Assembly (NCBI GenBank): GCA_018056765.1
Contig: JAGPFA010000010.1
Span: 1 to 64,000 of the forward strand
Direction of reading: 5' to 3'
Source: Syntrophaceae bacterium
GTDB taxonomy: Bacteria; Desulfobacterota; Syntrophia; Syntrophales; Smithellaceae
DNA length: 64,000 bases
In this document: positions 36,985 to 46,385 of the stretch, piece by piece
Numbering within the stretch: position 1 is the stretch's first letter
How the letters are laid out: each line of letters starts with the position of its first letter
Program-made: the position numbers and the translations under genes
The notes under the pieces: generated by a model
The model's database searches: none
What the model was told of the DNA's origin: nothing
The model's input: only the letters and a program-made list of their open reading frames with translations

Positions 36985-38133
36985 ATGACTGAAAAGATAC
37001 AACTTATGAAAAATATCGCGGTCGTCATACCTAAATTCGGCCTTGTCGGCGGCGCCGAGCAGTTTGCCGGGGAATTGACCGGCAGGCTCTCAGAAAACCC
37101 CGCTTACCATTTCCAGATTTTTGCCAACCGCTGGGAGGCCGGCGGCCATCCTTTTACGTTCCACAGGATTCCCATCATCAGCTTCCCCAAATTCATGACG
37201 ACGATCAGCTTTGCCCGTTTCGTTCATCGCCGGCTGAGGCGCGCTGATTTTTCTTTGATCCATACTCATGACAGGATCTTCGCCGCGGACATTTACACAC
37301 TCCACGGTGTGCCCCACCGCTACTGGGTGAACCATGTCCGCCGTAAAAGGATGAGTCTGTTTGACCATGCCACCGCCTGGGTGGAAAAAGAGCTGGTTTA
37401 TCAAGGGGGCTGCAAAAAATTTATTGCCGTGTCAAAGCTCACCAAAGAAATTTTTTTGGGCCAATACGCTGTTGACACTAAACGTGTTGAGGTAATTCAT
37501 CCCGGCGTAAATTTGTCCCGCTACGAAAACAAAGATAAAAACCGGATTCGCCACGGCGTCCGGCAAAAGTGGCAAATAGGCAATGATGATTTTGCCGTTA
37601 TCTTCGCCTCCATGAACTTTGAAATAAAGGGACTGGATCATATCATTCATTCACTGGCGAAGCTGAGGGCACAGGGGAAAAAAGTAAAACTCATCGTCGC
37701 CGGCAAAGGTAATGTAAAAAAATATCAAAAAATTGCACGAAAAGCACAAATGGCCGACAACATTGTATTCACCGGCGTACTGCCTGCTGATCAACTGGTA
37801 AACCTGTATCTGTCAGGCGACATATATATGATGCTTTCCGAATTCGACACGTTCGGCATGGTCGTTCCGGAAGCCATGGCGGCAGGCCTGCCGGTAATCA
37901 TCTCCGGCCGTGTCGGGGCAAAGGATCTGGTTCGCGAAGGCGAAAACGGCTTTGTCGTTGAAACCCCTTCCGATCACGACTATCTGGCCTCGCGGGTTGA
38001 ATTCCTCCTTGACGAACCAAGGCGTAAAACCATGTCCGTGGCCGCCCGCAAAATGGCGGCAGATAATTCCTGGGAAAAAACAACGGACCGCTACCGGGAA
38101 ATCTATATGGAAATCCTCGAAACAGGAAAATGA
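36985..38133 (+). CDS. GT4 glycosyltransferase, WaaG-like
   Basis: This 382-residue GT-B fold enzyme starts with KNIAVVIPKFGLVGGAEQF; the glycine-rich acceptor loop resembles LPS glucosyltransferase I (WaaG). An HTHDRI segment follows. The donor-side EX7E-type motif SEFDTFGMVVPEAMAAGLP is near residue 282. The start at 36985 is the first in frame; ATG 37006 (MKNIAVV) is an equally good alternative. Together with the following GT9 gene it forms a plus-strand LPS-core pair. Specific sugar is not assignable. Confidence 0.88.
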   Translation: MTEKIQLMKNIAVVIPKFGLVGGAEQFAGELTGRLSENPAYHFQIFANRWEAGGHPFTFHRIPIISFPKFMTTISFARFVHRRLRRADFSLIHTHDRIFAADIYTLHGVPHRYWVNHVRRKRMSLFDHATAWVEKELVYQGGCKKFIAVSKLTKEIFLGQYAVDTKRVEVIHPGVNLSRYENKDKNRIRHGVRQKWQIGNDDFAVIFASMNFEIKGLDHIIHSLAKLRAQGKKVKLIVAGKGNVKKYQKIARKAQMADNIVFTGVLPADQLVNLYLSGDIYMMLSEFDTFGMVVPEAMAAGLPVIISGRVGAKDLVREGENGFVVETPSDHDYLASRVEFLLDEPRRKTMSVAARKMAADNSWEKTTDRYREIYMEILETGK

Positions 38134-38145
38134 AGGGCTGAGTGA

Positions 38146-39264
38146 ATGCGGATAATAAATCAAACCGGGTATAAACTCCCCCCCGATGTCAAAAAAATTC
38201 TGCTCATCCAACTAGGTGATATAGGAGACGTAGTCTGGACAACTCCCGCCATCCGGGCGGTACAGGACAGTGTCCCCGGCGCGGAGATTTCCGTGCTGGT
38301 ACGGGAAGGTTTCGGCGACCTGCTGGAGGCGGATCCGGCCATCAAAAATGTTTTTGAAACAAAGCAAAGCGGGGGGAACCTTTTGGCACGGACAACCGGA
38401 CAACTGGCTTTTTTAAGGGGTGTCAGGGCGTGTCGCTTCGATCTGGCGATTGACCTGCGTCTGGGCGACAGAGGCGCGTTTTTGTCGTTACTGTCCGGGG
38501 CGAGGTACCGGGTTACCAAGCACCATCCTGAAGGCGTTCCTTACTGGAGAAAATATTTCTTCACACATGCAGTAGTACCTGAGCCCCGCCACGGTACATA
38601 TGGTGCGGCGGAACAAAGCCTGTCTTTTCTGAGAGGACTGGGCATTGACACTGGCCAGACAAGCCCACGTTTGTGGGTAACTGATGCCGTCAAAGAAAGA
38701 GTCCGCAAAATTCTCATAGAAGATAAAATCGATCCGACGGCGAGGCCTGTCACGATCAATTTATTCGCCCGCTGGTCCTACAAAGAATGGGGAGGCCAAA
38801 AATGGATTGATATCATCAACTGGCTCGGGCAGGAATTTTCCGTTCCCGTCATCATCATCGGCTCTGCTCAGGAGCGGTCCAAAGCCGAAGCACTCATCAG
38901 ACAGTGCCACGGGGAGGTCTTCAACCTTGCCGGCCGCACGACACTGGCGGAACTGGCCGGACTTTTGTCCCTCTCCCGCCTGCATGCGGGAGTGGACAGC
39001 GCCGCGCCGCATATCGCGGCGGCAACCGGCGCTCCAACCGTCACAATCTACGGCCCGACATCCTGGAGGGACTGGGCCCCCGTAGGAAGACAACACAGGG
39101 TGGTCGTGCCGGATATGGATTGCGTGCCTTGCTTTAAAAAAGGATGTGACAACAGCGGGCGCAGCCTGTGTCTGGAGACGCTGGAGGCCGAATCAGTCAA
39201 AACAGCTATCCGCGAAGCGCTCAGTGAGCCGTCCGAAAGTCTTCAAATTGATTCGCCGCAGTAA
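38146..39264 (+). CDS. GT9 heptosyltransferase family protein
   Basis: This 372-residue GT-B enzyme has ILLIQLGDIGDVVWTTPAIRAV near residue 20 (cf. LGDVVLTTP of heptosyltransferases). LRLGDRGAFLSLLSGA, a C-terminal LFARWSYKEW, and AGVDSAAPHIAAATGAPTVTIYGPTS near 285 are further family signatures. Role: transfer of ADP-L-glycero-manno-heptose or a related sugar in LPS core assembly. It starts 12 nt after the GT4 gene. Its last 44 nt overlap the end of the convergent acyltransferase gene. Confidence 0.92.
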   Translation: MRIINQTGYKLPPDVKKILLIQLGDIGDVVWTTPAIRAVQDSVPGAEISVLVREGFGDLLEADPAIKNVFETKQSGGNLLARTTGQLAFLRGVRACRFDLAIDLRLGDRGAFLSLLSGARYRVTKHHPEGVPYWRKYFFTHAVVPEPRHGTYGAAEQSLSFLRGLGIDTGQTSPRLWVTDAVKERVRKILIEDKIDPTARPVTINLFARWSYKEWGGQKWIDIINWLGQEFSVPVIIIGSAQERSKAEALIRQCHGEVFNLAGRTTLAELAGLLSLSRLHAGVDSAAPHIAAATGAPTVTIYGPTSWRDWAPVGRQHRVVVPDMDCVPCFKKGCDNSGRSLCLETLEAESVKTAIREALSEPSESLQIDSPQ

Positions 39265-40129
39265 AAAAGCCGGCATACGGGTCACGACGGAGCAAATCCT
39301 CCACAATGGAGATGTATTTTGACAAACCTTCCTTTTTTGTTTTGAAATTATCCAGGGGCAAAATGGATACCTGATACTGATTTTTAATTCTTGTTGTGCC
39401 AAAAAACAAAAGCGGTATATTCAGCTCAAGCGCCAGCTTAAACGGCAGTTCTGAAAAATAGACTCTTTTACCAAACAGCGTCTGAATGTTGGAATCTCTT
39501 TTTTTCACGGGATAGTCATTGAGGAAAATGATCCATTCTTTTTTCTTCAGCCCTTCCTGAAGCTTCCTTTCTTCACCCACCAGATAATATTTATATAAAG
39601 ACAATGTTTCATATAATTTACCGGAGGAAGTATCTATTTCTTCCTTATAATCCGGAGAGACAAAGGACGCTGCATCTATGCCAAATACCTCTTTGAACAT
39701 AAGATTACGGATCTTGGGCCCGAAATGACCGGATATTAAAATAACTCCTGTATCCTGAGCAATTAGCCGCCGTACATGTTCTTTCCCGTCCATATGGATA
39801 TATTGCAGATACTTTTGGGGATTTTCCGCAAATAAATGACGATAAAGCATATCATAGCTCAGGCTGTAAAAACACTTAAACACAAACCGGGCATTGTTTT
39901 CAGTGCTGCCCAGCGCTTCTTTATACCGAACAATGCGTTCAATCGCATACTTTTCCTTTTTCAGATTTTGCAAAGTGAATAAAGTCATAAGCAGCGTGAA
40001 ACCACATGAGCCGGGCGACATTTTCAGGGCAGCTTTTATGAAAAGCCTGTTTTTAAAATTCCTGAATGCGTCTTCTATCTCTTTCCCTTTAAGGATGATT
40101 TTTTTACTAACACCGGCCAAAAACATCAT
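39221..40129 (-). CDS. LpxL/HtrB-like lysophospholipid acyltransferase family protein
   Basis: This 302-residue protein resembles late lipid A acyltransferases. VILISGHFGPKIRN near residue 130 occupies the place of the catalytic HX4(D/E) box, though without a clear acid at the expected position. FGKRVYFSELPFKLALELNIPLLFF corresponds to the C-terminal family box (G..P..LA....P). It is unusually basic and lysine-rich compared with neighbours. It may add an acyl chain to a glycolipid, or may be a diverged non-canonical member. It is tail-to-tail with the GT9 gene, overlapping it by 44 nt. Confidence 0.7.
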   Translation of the reverse strand: MMFLAGVSKKIILKGKEIEDAFRNFKNRLFIKAALKMSPGSCGFTLLMTLFTLQNLKKEKYAIERIVRYKEALGSTENNARFVFKCFYSLSYDMLYRHLFAENPQKYLQYIHMDGKEHVRRLIAQDTGVILISGHFGPKIRNLMFKEVFGIDAASFVSPDYKEEIDTSSGKLYETLSLYKYYLVGEERKLQEGLKKKEWIIFLNDYPVKKRDSNIQTLFGKRVYFSELPFKLALELNIPLLFFGTTRIKNQYQVSILPLDNFKTKKEGLSKYISIVEDLLRRDPYAGFFTAANQFEDFRTAH

Positions 40130-40227
40130 AGTTTAAATAAACCTCCGTACCCTGTCCGTGCAAATTGCAGAGGCGGACGGCATCCGGCGCAAATATTGGA
40201 AAAAGCTGGTTTTCGTTATCGCAATAA

Positions 40228-41064
40228 TCATAGTTTCAGGGCAATCGATTGCCTGCCGCTCACCAGAATGTCGTATCCGTCTGCCTCGAGGACAGGCAGG
40301 AGAAGCTTTCCTTTACCGCCTCCGCCAATATCTGTATCGTCGATAACGACAATATTGCGCTCTCCCAGGTTATCTTTGGCCGTCAGATAGGCCAGGAGAT
40401 GATTCTCCGCGTATTTTGTCCCCGGCAGAACATCCCAGGCGTCTAAAAACAACAGATCGATCCTGCCCTTAAATTTCCTCAGAAATTTCAGGCCGTCGCA
40501 CCATACGATTTTGCCGTTACGATACTCACGAAGACATTTTTTGGCAAACAAAACTACCCCGAGACTGATGTCCGCCGAGTAAACCCGCGCGCCCGACAAA
40601 CACCAGTAAATGGTCGAATGCCCGTCATTACAGCATTCGGGATGGACCTCCGAGATGGGATGATTCATCGGCTGCCTCATGCAGCCGATCTCGACGATCG
40701 TTTTTCCGCCAAGCGCATGGAAAAGTTCGATTGATGCTTCAAGGTACTTTTTGGGAGCTTCTCTTTGCATCTGCTCGTCCCAGGTCAAGTCTATATGGTC
40801 AAAACGTTTTTCACCTTCACTGAGCTTACGGATTTTTTGTATGATACTCTGTATTTCCTGCATCCTTGTGTCTCTGTTGTTTTGTCGTCCTGCGGCCAGT
40901 CTAAACCATAATACATTGCTGTCTGTCAAAACGTATTTATCCTGAAAATGCGTTCTCCACCGCACCAGATTTTTCTCCATACCGGCTTGGAACAAATATG
41001 AACCCATGGCAGTTTCACCAATACCGTCATATCGGCGTCCTTGCCGGGGCATTTGAAAAAACAA
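40228..41064 (-). CDS. Class I SAM-dependent methyltransferase-like protein
   Basis: This Rossmann-fold protein has up to 278 residues. TIVEIGCMR is motif I (loose: Cys and Met replace the second glycine), ARVYSADIS motif II, and DLLFLDAWDV a motif IV equivalent. NIVVIDDTDIGGGGKG resembles the Methyltransf_24 group. The start is uncertain: 41064 is the longest, 41007 has GGTGA upstream, and 40863 is a third option. It lies 6 nt after an acyltransferase-3 gene and probably modifies the same glycan. Confidence 0.7.
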   Translation of the reverse strand: MFFQMPRQGRRYDGIGETAMGSYLFQAGMEKNLVRWRTHFQDKYVLTDSNVLWFRLAAGRQNNRDTRMQEIQSIIQKIRKLSEGEKRFDHIDLTWDEQMQREAPKKYLEASIELFHALGGKTIVEIGCMRQPMNHPISEVHPECCNDGHSTIYWCLSGARVYSADISLGVVLFAKKCLREYRNGKIVWCDGLKFLRKFKGRIDLLFLDAWDVLPGTKYAENHLLAYLTAKDNLGERNIVVIDDTDIGGGGKGKLLLPVLEADGYDILVSGRQSIALKL

Positions 41065-41070
41065 TCCGGG

Positions 41071-42099
41071 CTAGGAAACGTATTTTCGCAAAGATGTTTT
41101 CGACATCAGCCAGATGCACATACAGGTAAGAAAAAATATCACGACAAATTGAACAAAACCTTCCACCGGCGTGGTAATACTCTTTTGACCGTAGAGCGCG
41201 CGGGCCAGGGCGGAAACAACAATCATGAAATAGCCGTGCAGTGCGAAAATGCCCAGCGAATAGCGTGACAGCAGGCTGACGGGCCGCCGGGCCCTGGTCC
41301 ATCCCGCAACAAAAACGGACATAAGGAAGAAAGACCCGCAAAAAATGGACAATCTTCCGTAAGGCGGCGTTCGCCAGCCGAACGTCGTTTCGACGGCCAT
41401 CAACGCGACAAAACATATAAAAAAAAGCCAGCGGAATTTAATGATCCGCTCCTTGTAGCGAAACAGCAAATAGGCAGCGGGCACATAAATGTAATAATTT
41501 TTCATGGACCTGGTGTCGATGGACACCGTCCAGACCGCGGCGGCCAGAAAATACAAAACAGACGCAGCAATGACCAAAACAGCCACGGGAATTTTGAGCT
41601 TTTCAGGCAGCTTCCAGAAACAGAAGGCCAAAAACGTACATATCATCAATGCGAAAAGGAAATAAAAAATGGAGGGTACCGGATGCGTCAATATGCCCAC
41701 GGGGAGGTCCGGGCCACCGCTGCGGATAATTGTTTTCAGCGGCAGCGGAAGTCCTCCGCCCAGCAGGAGATAAAGAATGAATTGCACGCCCACCCAGAAA
41801 ATATAAACCTGGACGAGTCGCAAAAAGCGCTTTTTCCAGTAATCGTCTGATTCAGACATTTTTGTAAAAAAAAGATACAGGGAAACGAAGATAAAAGAGG
41901 GAACGGCCAGAAGCGAAATGTTGAAGTAAAAAAATTGAATCGCCTGCCTGAGAGCCTCCATGAAACCCTGATCGCCTGGAAACATTGATGGTCTCAAAGG
42001 CTGGCAGTGCCACACTACCACCAGCATAATACAGATGGCTTTGAGTATGTCGATGCCCGCCTGTCTGTTCTGCTTTAACTCGTTTTGCCCGTCAGCCAT
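41071..42099 (-). CDS. Acyltransferase-3 family integral membrane protein (first of two)
   Basis: This 342-residue protein has about ten membrane helices. The N-terminal GIDILKAICIMLVVVWH carries the motif of AT3 enzymes (active-site His, as in OafA/WecH). The family transfers acetyl, succinyl or other acyl groups onto sugars of LPS or exopolysaccharide at the inner membrane. It follows a second AT3 gene by 15 nt. The two differ in sequence, so they probably modify different positions. Confidence 0.9.
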   Translation of the reverse strand: MADGQNELKQNRQAGIDILKAICIMLVVVWHCQPLRPSMFPGDQGFMEALRQAIQFFYFNISLLAVPSFIFVSLYLFFTKMSESDDYWKKRFLRLVQVYIFWVGVQFILYLLLGGGLPLPLKTIIRSGGPDLPVGILTHPVPSIFYFLFALMICTFLAFCFWKLPEKLKIPVAVLVIAASVLYFLAAAVWTVSIDTRSMKNYYIYVPAAYLLFRYKERIIKFRWLFFICFVALMAVETTFGWRTPPYGRLSIFCGSFFLMSVFVAGWTRARRPVSLLSRYSLGIFALHGYFMIVVSALARALYGQKSITTPVEGFVQFVVIFFLTCMCIWLMSKTSLRKYVS

Positions 42100-42114
42100 A
42101 TAATTTCTCCCGGC

Positions 42115-43158
42115 TCATGTCTTCTGTCCCAGGAAAACAAGTCTGGTGATTTTGAAACGCCTCAACACCAGTATCGTCAGAGCAAGCGAACCGGTAAACA
42201 TTGAGGCCGCCACAAGAGCGTATTGCCACAGCACAGGAGCGCATCTCCAGGAAAAGATTCCATGGCTCACATAAATGTCCAGTGTGAACAACCCCGTCCA
42301 GGCGCAAAAAGCGTAGAAGCGCGTGCGCCGGACAAGCTCCAGCAGAAAAGACACCACGCCCATTCCCGCAAAAGCGATCGCATATTTATAAATGGAAACG
42401 ATCAGGCGGGCGATACCTGTCGCGCCAAAAAATTCCTGCAGCAGGGGGTAAAATGAAGGGAATTTGTCGCTTTGAAACGCCATTAATAGCGGAGGAAAAG
42501 CAACAATGGAAATTGCATAAAATATTTTCCGCCTGGCCTTCACCCAATCATAGTATTTGCAGACAAAATAACCGGCCGCGTAGTAAGTGTAGTAAACCTT
42601 GAAATCGGCAAGGCCGAAATACTCCGTAGAGGCAAACCGCGACAGTATCATGGAAGCAATAACCAGGTGGTTTTCCCAGCGCTCCCAATGCTTTACACGA
42701 ACCAGCCTGAGAACGGCAAAAAGCACGACACTGTTTAAAAACAGCGCCCATAAAAACCAAAGACCGTTGGCCGGAAATTTCGCCAAATTCAAAAGATACG
42801 CGGGCAGGCCGACAGGATCGAAATGATGACTCTTCAGGTAGAAAACTACGGCCCAGACAAAGAAAGGCACGATGAGCCTGAGCGCGTATTTTTTCACAAA
42901 ACCGGCAAGCGTGTTTTTCATTTGAGTTGTTATTATGTAACCACTCAACAACATGAACAGCGGCATGGCAAATGATGAAAAAGTAAGATACAAGTAACTG
43001 TTCATCCTCAGGGGATGATTCATCTGGATGGTATGCCCCCAAACCACGAACATGATCGTGACACCTTTGAGCACATCAATATGGATATTACGCCCGGCGG
43101 CTGTCTGATCGATTTCCAGCCAATCTTTGATTTTCTGAAAAGCTATTCTAATATTCAT
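42115..43158 (-). CDS. Acyltransferase-3 family integral membrane protein (second of two)
   Basis: This 347-residue AT3 enzyme has IHIDVLKGVTIMFVVWGHTIQM near residue 26 (catalytic His) and about ten membrane helices. VKKYALRLIVPFFVW corresponds to the conserved R-x10-H loop region. It is the first gene of a minus-strand group: AT3, AT3, methyltransferase and, 98 nt further, the LpxL-like gene. Acyl group and acceptor are unknown. Confidence 0.9.
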   Translation of the reverse strand: MNIRIAFQKIKDWLEIDQTAAGRNIHIDVLKGVTIMFVVWGHTIQMNHPLRMNSYLYLTFSSFAMPLFMLLSGYIITTQMKNTLAGFVKKYALRLIVPFFVWAVVFYLKSHHFDPVGLPAYLLNLAKFPANGLWFLWALFLNSVVLFAVLRLVRVKHWERWENHLVIASMILSRFASTEYFGLADFKVYYTYYAAGYFVCKYYDWVKARRKIFYAISIVAFPPLLMAFQSDKFPSFYPLLQEFFGATGIARLIVSIYKYAIAFAGMGVVSFLLELVRRTRFYAFCAWTGLFTLDIYVSHGIFSWRCAPVLWQYALVAASMFTGSLALTILVLRRFKITRLVFLGQKT

Positions 43159-43489
43159 ATCTTACGCCCCAGAGTCTCCCGCCCGGCCCTGCTTTACAAT
43201 TTAATGGTCATGGCAGCGCTCTACCTGCCCATCAATTTTTATTTCCCGCCTGTCCCACCATCAAAAATGATCATTTACCAGTAAACCATAAGTACTAGCA
43301 TACAGATGCGATTATTTAAACATCATTTTATGTCCCTCTTCAGGCCGGTACTAACCTGTTACCATGCTTCCCCAAGCCTGCCGCCGCGAACATTTCAGAA
43401 AAAAACCAAAAAATATAAAGAACTAGACAATTAACACTTTTTGCATTAGAACCACCCTCCGGTAAGGGACTTTTTAAGACTGAATAGAT
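43159..43489. other. Divergent non-coding region
   Basis: These 331 nt separate the minus-strand AT3 operon from the plus-strand DUF1796 operon. The region is AT-rich compared with its flanks, with stop codons in all frames. It should hold both promoters, but I cannot assign -10/-35 boxes with confidence. No repeat or hairpin stands out. Confidence 0.55.
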
Positions 43490-44224
43490 ATGGCAAAAAA
43501 TACGCAGACGGTTTTTATCAGTCTCGCCGGCGTCGGCGGATGTTCGGTGTCGCGGGCGTTGCGCTCTCTGGGCCAAAGCGCACTGCCTTTCGACTGGCTG
43601 ATTGCGCGGCAGGACTTCGTTATCAGCGCCATTGAAAGCGGCGGAGTGTCTTTTTTCGATTTCGAGGATCCGGCAAGCCTGCACGGTGAAACGATCATCA
43701 CCGTCCCGGATCGCAGCGCGTTGAGTATTCACGATTTCAGGCAAAACTGGGCTGCCGAGAAGGAAAACGTAGGCAAAAAATACCGGCGTCGCTGGAGCAG
43801 GTTTCACGAAATCCTTAATTCGCGCCCAGATGCTCGGCAGCCCCGAAAAATCGTGTTTGTCCGCTCTTTTCTGGATATGGACGAGCCGATAGAATCAATT
43901 TACGATAATATTTTCGTCAGGCAGAAGGAAGATATCCGGGCATGGGAAGACTTTCTCACCCGTGAGCAGCGAAAAAACCCGGGCACAGAAATGCATCTGG
44001 TGATCGTTACTTCCCGCGATGACGTAAAATCGCAGGCTGCCAACGTCCGTGTCCTGAGGCTGAATAATTATAAGGACTATAAAGAAATCAAAAAGGCGCT
44101 GAAGAAATTGATGACGCCGGCCGACCGTCTCAGATACCTGAAAATCAATGCGAGATACGCGCTGGAAAAATTTTTAGAAAAATATCACTTGCGCTTTTTT
44201 GTGAAAAACCGCCCCCGGGCATAA
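43490..44224 (+). CDS. DUF1796 protein (putative papain-like cysteine peptidase fold)
   Basis: This 244-residue protein begins with the DUF1796 signature: ISLAGVGGCSVSRALRS followed by ALPFDWLI. The Cys in GGCS would be the nucleophile of the predicted papain-like fold. A central segment (KIVFVRSFLD) precedes a C-terminal LRLNNYKD. Members often occur inside polysaccharide loci, and their substrate is unknown. It heads a plus-strand operon (GT2, SGNH, GT-D, CgeB-like) and lies 45 nt before the GT2 gene. Confidence 0.75.
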   Translation: MAKNTQTVFISLAGVGGCSVSRALRSLGQSALPFDWLIARQDFVISAIESGGVSFFDFEDPASLHGETIITVPDRSALSIHDFRQNWAAEKENVGKKYRRRWSRFHEILNSRPDARQPRKIVFVRSFLDMDEPIESIYDNIFVRQKEDIRAWEDFLTREQRKNPGTEMHLVIVTSRDDVKSQAANVRVLRLNNYKDYKEIKKALKKLMTPADRLRYLKINARYALEKFLEKYHLRFFVKNRPRA

Positions 44225-44269
44225 ATCCGCGGGCGTAAACCCCTTTGAAAGAACATTGAAAAACAAGCC

Positions 44270-45136
44270 ATGACCGAACCTCCGATATTTTCCATCGTCA
44301 TTGTCTCATACAATACAGCCGCGCTGACGTTGGCCTGCCTGGAATCGCTTATAGCCGCTAACGGAACAAAAGAAATCCATGTTGTCGATAATGCCTCTAC
44401 CGACGGCAGCCCTTCGCTCATCAAAGAGAGTTTTCCGGATGTTTATCTGGCGGCCAACCGGACCAACCGCGGCTTTGCCGCGGCCAACAATCAGGCACTG
44501 CCGTACTGCACGGGGCGCTATATTGTTTTTTTGAATCCCGACACGAGTGTTAAAAAAGATTCCCTGGAAAAGGCGGCGGAGTATCTGGACAAAAATGAGC
44601 AGGTCGGTCTGGCAGGTGCAAAGATTCTCAATCCCGACGGAACATTGCAGGAATCAGTGTCGTATCGTTACCCCGGGGAAAAATATTCATCCGGGGAAAC
44701 CAAAAACCTTGCGGGAAACATCGCCTGTGTTCTGGGAGCCTGCATGATCGCCCGCAAAGAACTGATCGACAGCCTGCACGGCTTCGACGAAGATTTCTTT
44801 CTCTACGGCGAAGACCAGGACCTGGCCTGGCGCATTCGGGAAAAAGGGTTTTCTATCGGATACATCGAAGAAGCCGAAGTTTTCCACTGGGGAGGACAAA
44901 GCGAGACTCAAACCCTTCCGGCGGAGCTCTTTGCCAAAAAGCTCCGTGCTGAATACCTATTTTATGCCAAGCATTACCTTCCGTCAACGATCGGCAAAAT
45001 CAAAAAAGCCCAGCGCCGTAAAGCGATATACCGTCTGATTACCCTGCGTCTTTGGGCACCCTTTGCCCGCGACCGTGCCGCGCTGGACAACAAAACACAA
45101 TGCTACCGGATTGCCCTGGAGATAGCGGCAAAGTAA
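44270..45136 (+). CDS. Family 2 glycosyltransferase
   Basis: This 288-residue GT2 enzyme has FSIVIVSYNTAALTLACLES at the N-terminus, VVDNASTDGS, NRGFAAANNQAL, FLNPDTSV (metal-binding region) and FDEDFFLYGEDQDLAWRIREKG. It is closely related in layout to the GT2 at 31440-32354 but distinct in sequence. The SGNH gene follows after 11 nt. Sugar specificity is not assignable. Confidence 0.9.
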   Translation: MTEPPIFSIVIVSYNTAALTLACLESLIAANGTKEIHVVDNASTDGSPSLIKESFPDVYLAANRTNRGFAAANNQALPYCTGRYIVFLNPDTSVKKDSLEKAAEYLDKNEQVGLAGAKILNPDGTLQESVSYRYPGEKYSSGETKNLAGNIACVLGACMIARKELIDSLHGFDEDFFLYGEDQDLAWRIREKGFSIGYIEEAEVFHWGGQSETQTLPAELFAKKLRAEYLFYAKHYLPSTIGKIKKAQRRKAIYRLITLRLWAPFARDRAALDNKTQCYRIALEIAAK

Positions 45137-45147
45137 AGGATTCTCCG

Positions 45148-46179
45148 ATGACCATCTGTACAGCCATCGCCATAATTGTCATCGCACTTATTTTGATTCC
45201 CGTACTGCTGGAGTCATCGATGTACCTGCTCATTCGTCGGCCGGGACTGCTGAGAATGTTTTCACGGCGCTTCCGTAACAGCATCAGCTATCTGTATATT
45301 CAGGGAGACCGCAAAATCATGCAGTATCAAAAAGGATGCGGCCGATACTCGCCGGATCTGGGCTACACCCTGAACCCGGGAACGTTCACCTATTCAGAAA
45401 TTGAATTCACGAATGAATACCACATCAATTCCCTGGGCGTGCGTGACACGGAAAAAGCACTTGATGCACCGGAAATAATACTGCTGGGCGATTCCTTCGC
45501 CCTCGGCTGGGGGGTTGACGCATCGGAAACATTTATAAAGCTCGTGGGTGAAAAAACAGGCCTGACGACACTCAATACCTGTGTGCCTTCTTTTGGTACA
45601 GTAAGAGAGATGATCATGCTGCGCAAGGTAAACCGCTCTTGCCTCAAATGCCTTATTTTGCAGTATTGCGCCGATGACTATGACGAAAACCGCCTGTATT
45701 TTCAAAATGGCAACCAACCGCAACTTATGCGTGAGGAAACTTTTGAAAAAATCGTCAACTACTTTAGCCGGCCGATCAGTTATTATCCGGGGAAATATCT
45801 GAGACTGAAAATCAGGAAAAAACTCGATGCCCTGAAGCCTGCAAAACAACATGCGGCAACTGGTGCTTTCTTCCCTGACGAAGTTGAATTGTTTGTCCAT
45901 GTTTTAAAACAAAATGCAGATCTGCTCACCGGCATTCCTCTTGTTGTCTTCGAACTCAGCGGCATCAACCAGACAAACGAATTTACCAGAAAGCTTCGCG
46001 AAAAAATCAAAACGCCCGGCGAGCCGTCGTTTATCCGCGACATGATCATCCTCGATATCGCCGGCAGCCTCGAAGAGAGCCACTATTATGTCCTCGACGG
46101 CCATTTAAATGCGGCCGGACACAGAAGGGCAGCCGACATTCTGTGTGAAGTCATCGGCGGGTTGAGCAAGCACACTTAG
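45148..46179 (+). CDS. SGNH/GDSL-like hydrolase with membrane anchor (second copy)
   Basis: This 343-residue protein has an N-terminal membrane helix (residues 5-25). EIILLGDSFALGWGV near residue 112 gives the catalytic Ser, and DGHLNAAGHRRAA near 318 the DxxH box. Its organisation matches the SGNH protein at 33175-34323, including a short YSPDLGYTLNPG box preceding block I (compare HPQLGYTLQKN there). ATG 45148 has AAGGA upstream. Likely a glycan O-acyl transferase or esterase partner. Confidence 0.83.
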   Translation: MTICTAIAIIVIALILIPVLLESSMYLLIRRPGLLRMFSRRFRNSISYLYIQGDRKIMQYQKGCGRYSPDLGYTLNPGTFTYSEIEFTNEYHINSLGVRDTEKALDAPEIILLGDSFALGWGVDASETFIKLVGEKTGLTTLNTCVPSFGTVREMIMLRKVNRSCLKCLILQYCADDYDENRLYFQNGNQPQLMREETFEKIVNYFSRPISYYPGKYLRLKIRKKLDALKPAKQHAATGAFFPDEVELFVHVLKQNADLLTGIPLVVFELSGINQTNEFTRKLREKIKTPGEPSFIRDMIILDIAGSLEESHYYVLDGHLNAAGHRRAADILCEVIGGLSKHT

Positions 46180-46385
46180 CATAGTTACATAAGCCGCCGG
46201 TATACCGTTCAGCCGGACGCCCGCCCATGCTTATTTTAGTCGCGACGCTGATGTAAACAACCATGTTCGGCCTCTCCCGGTGTTTGGATGACCTCACAGC
46301 GGTTGGCATCCGCACGGGGAAAAAATACATTGCTTTGCACCCTGAAAATGCTAATAAAGCACAAAATACGATACGAGATAAAATT

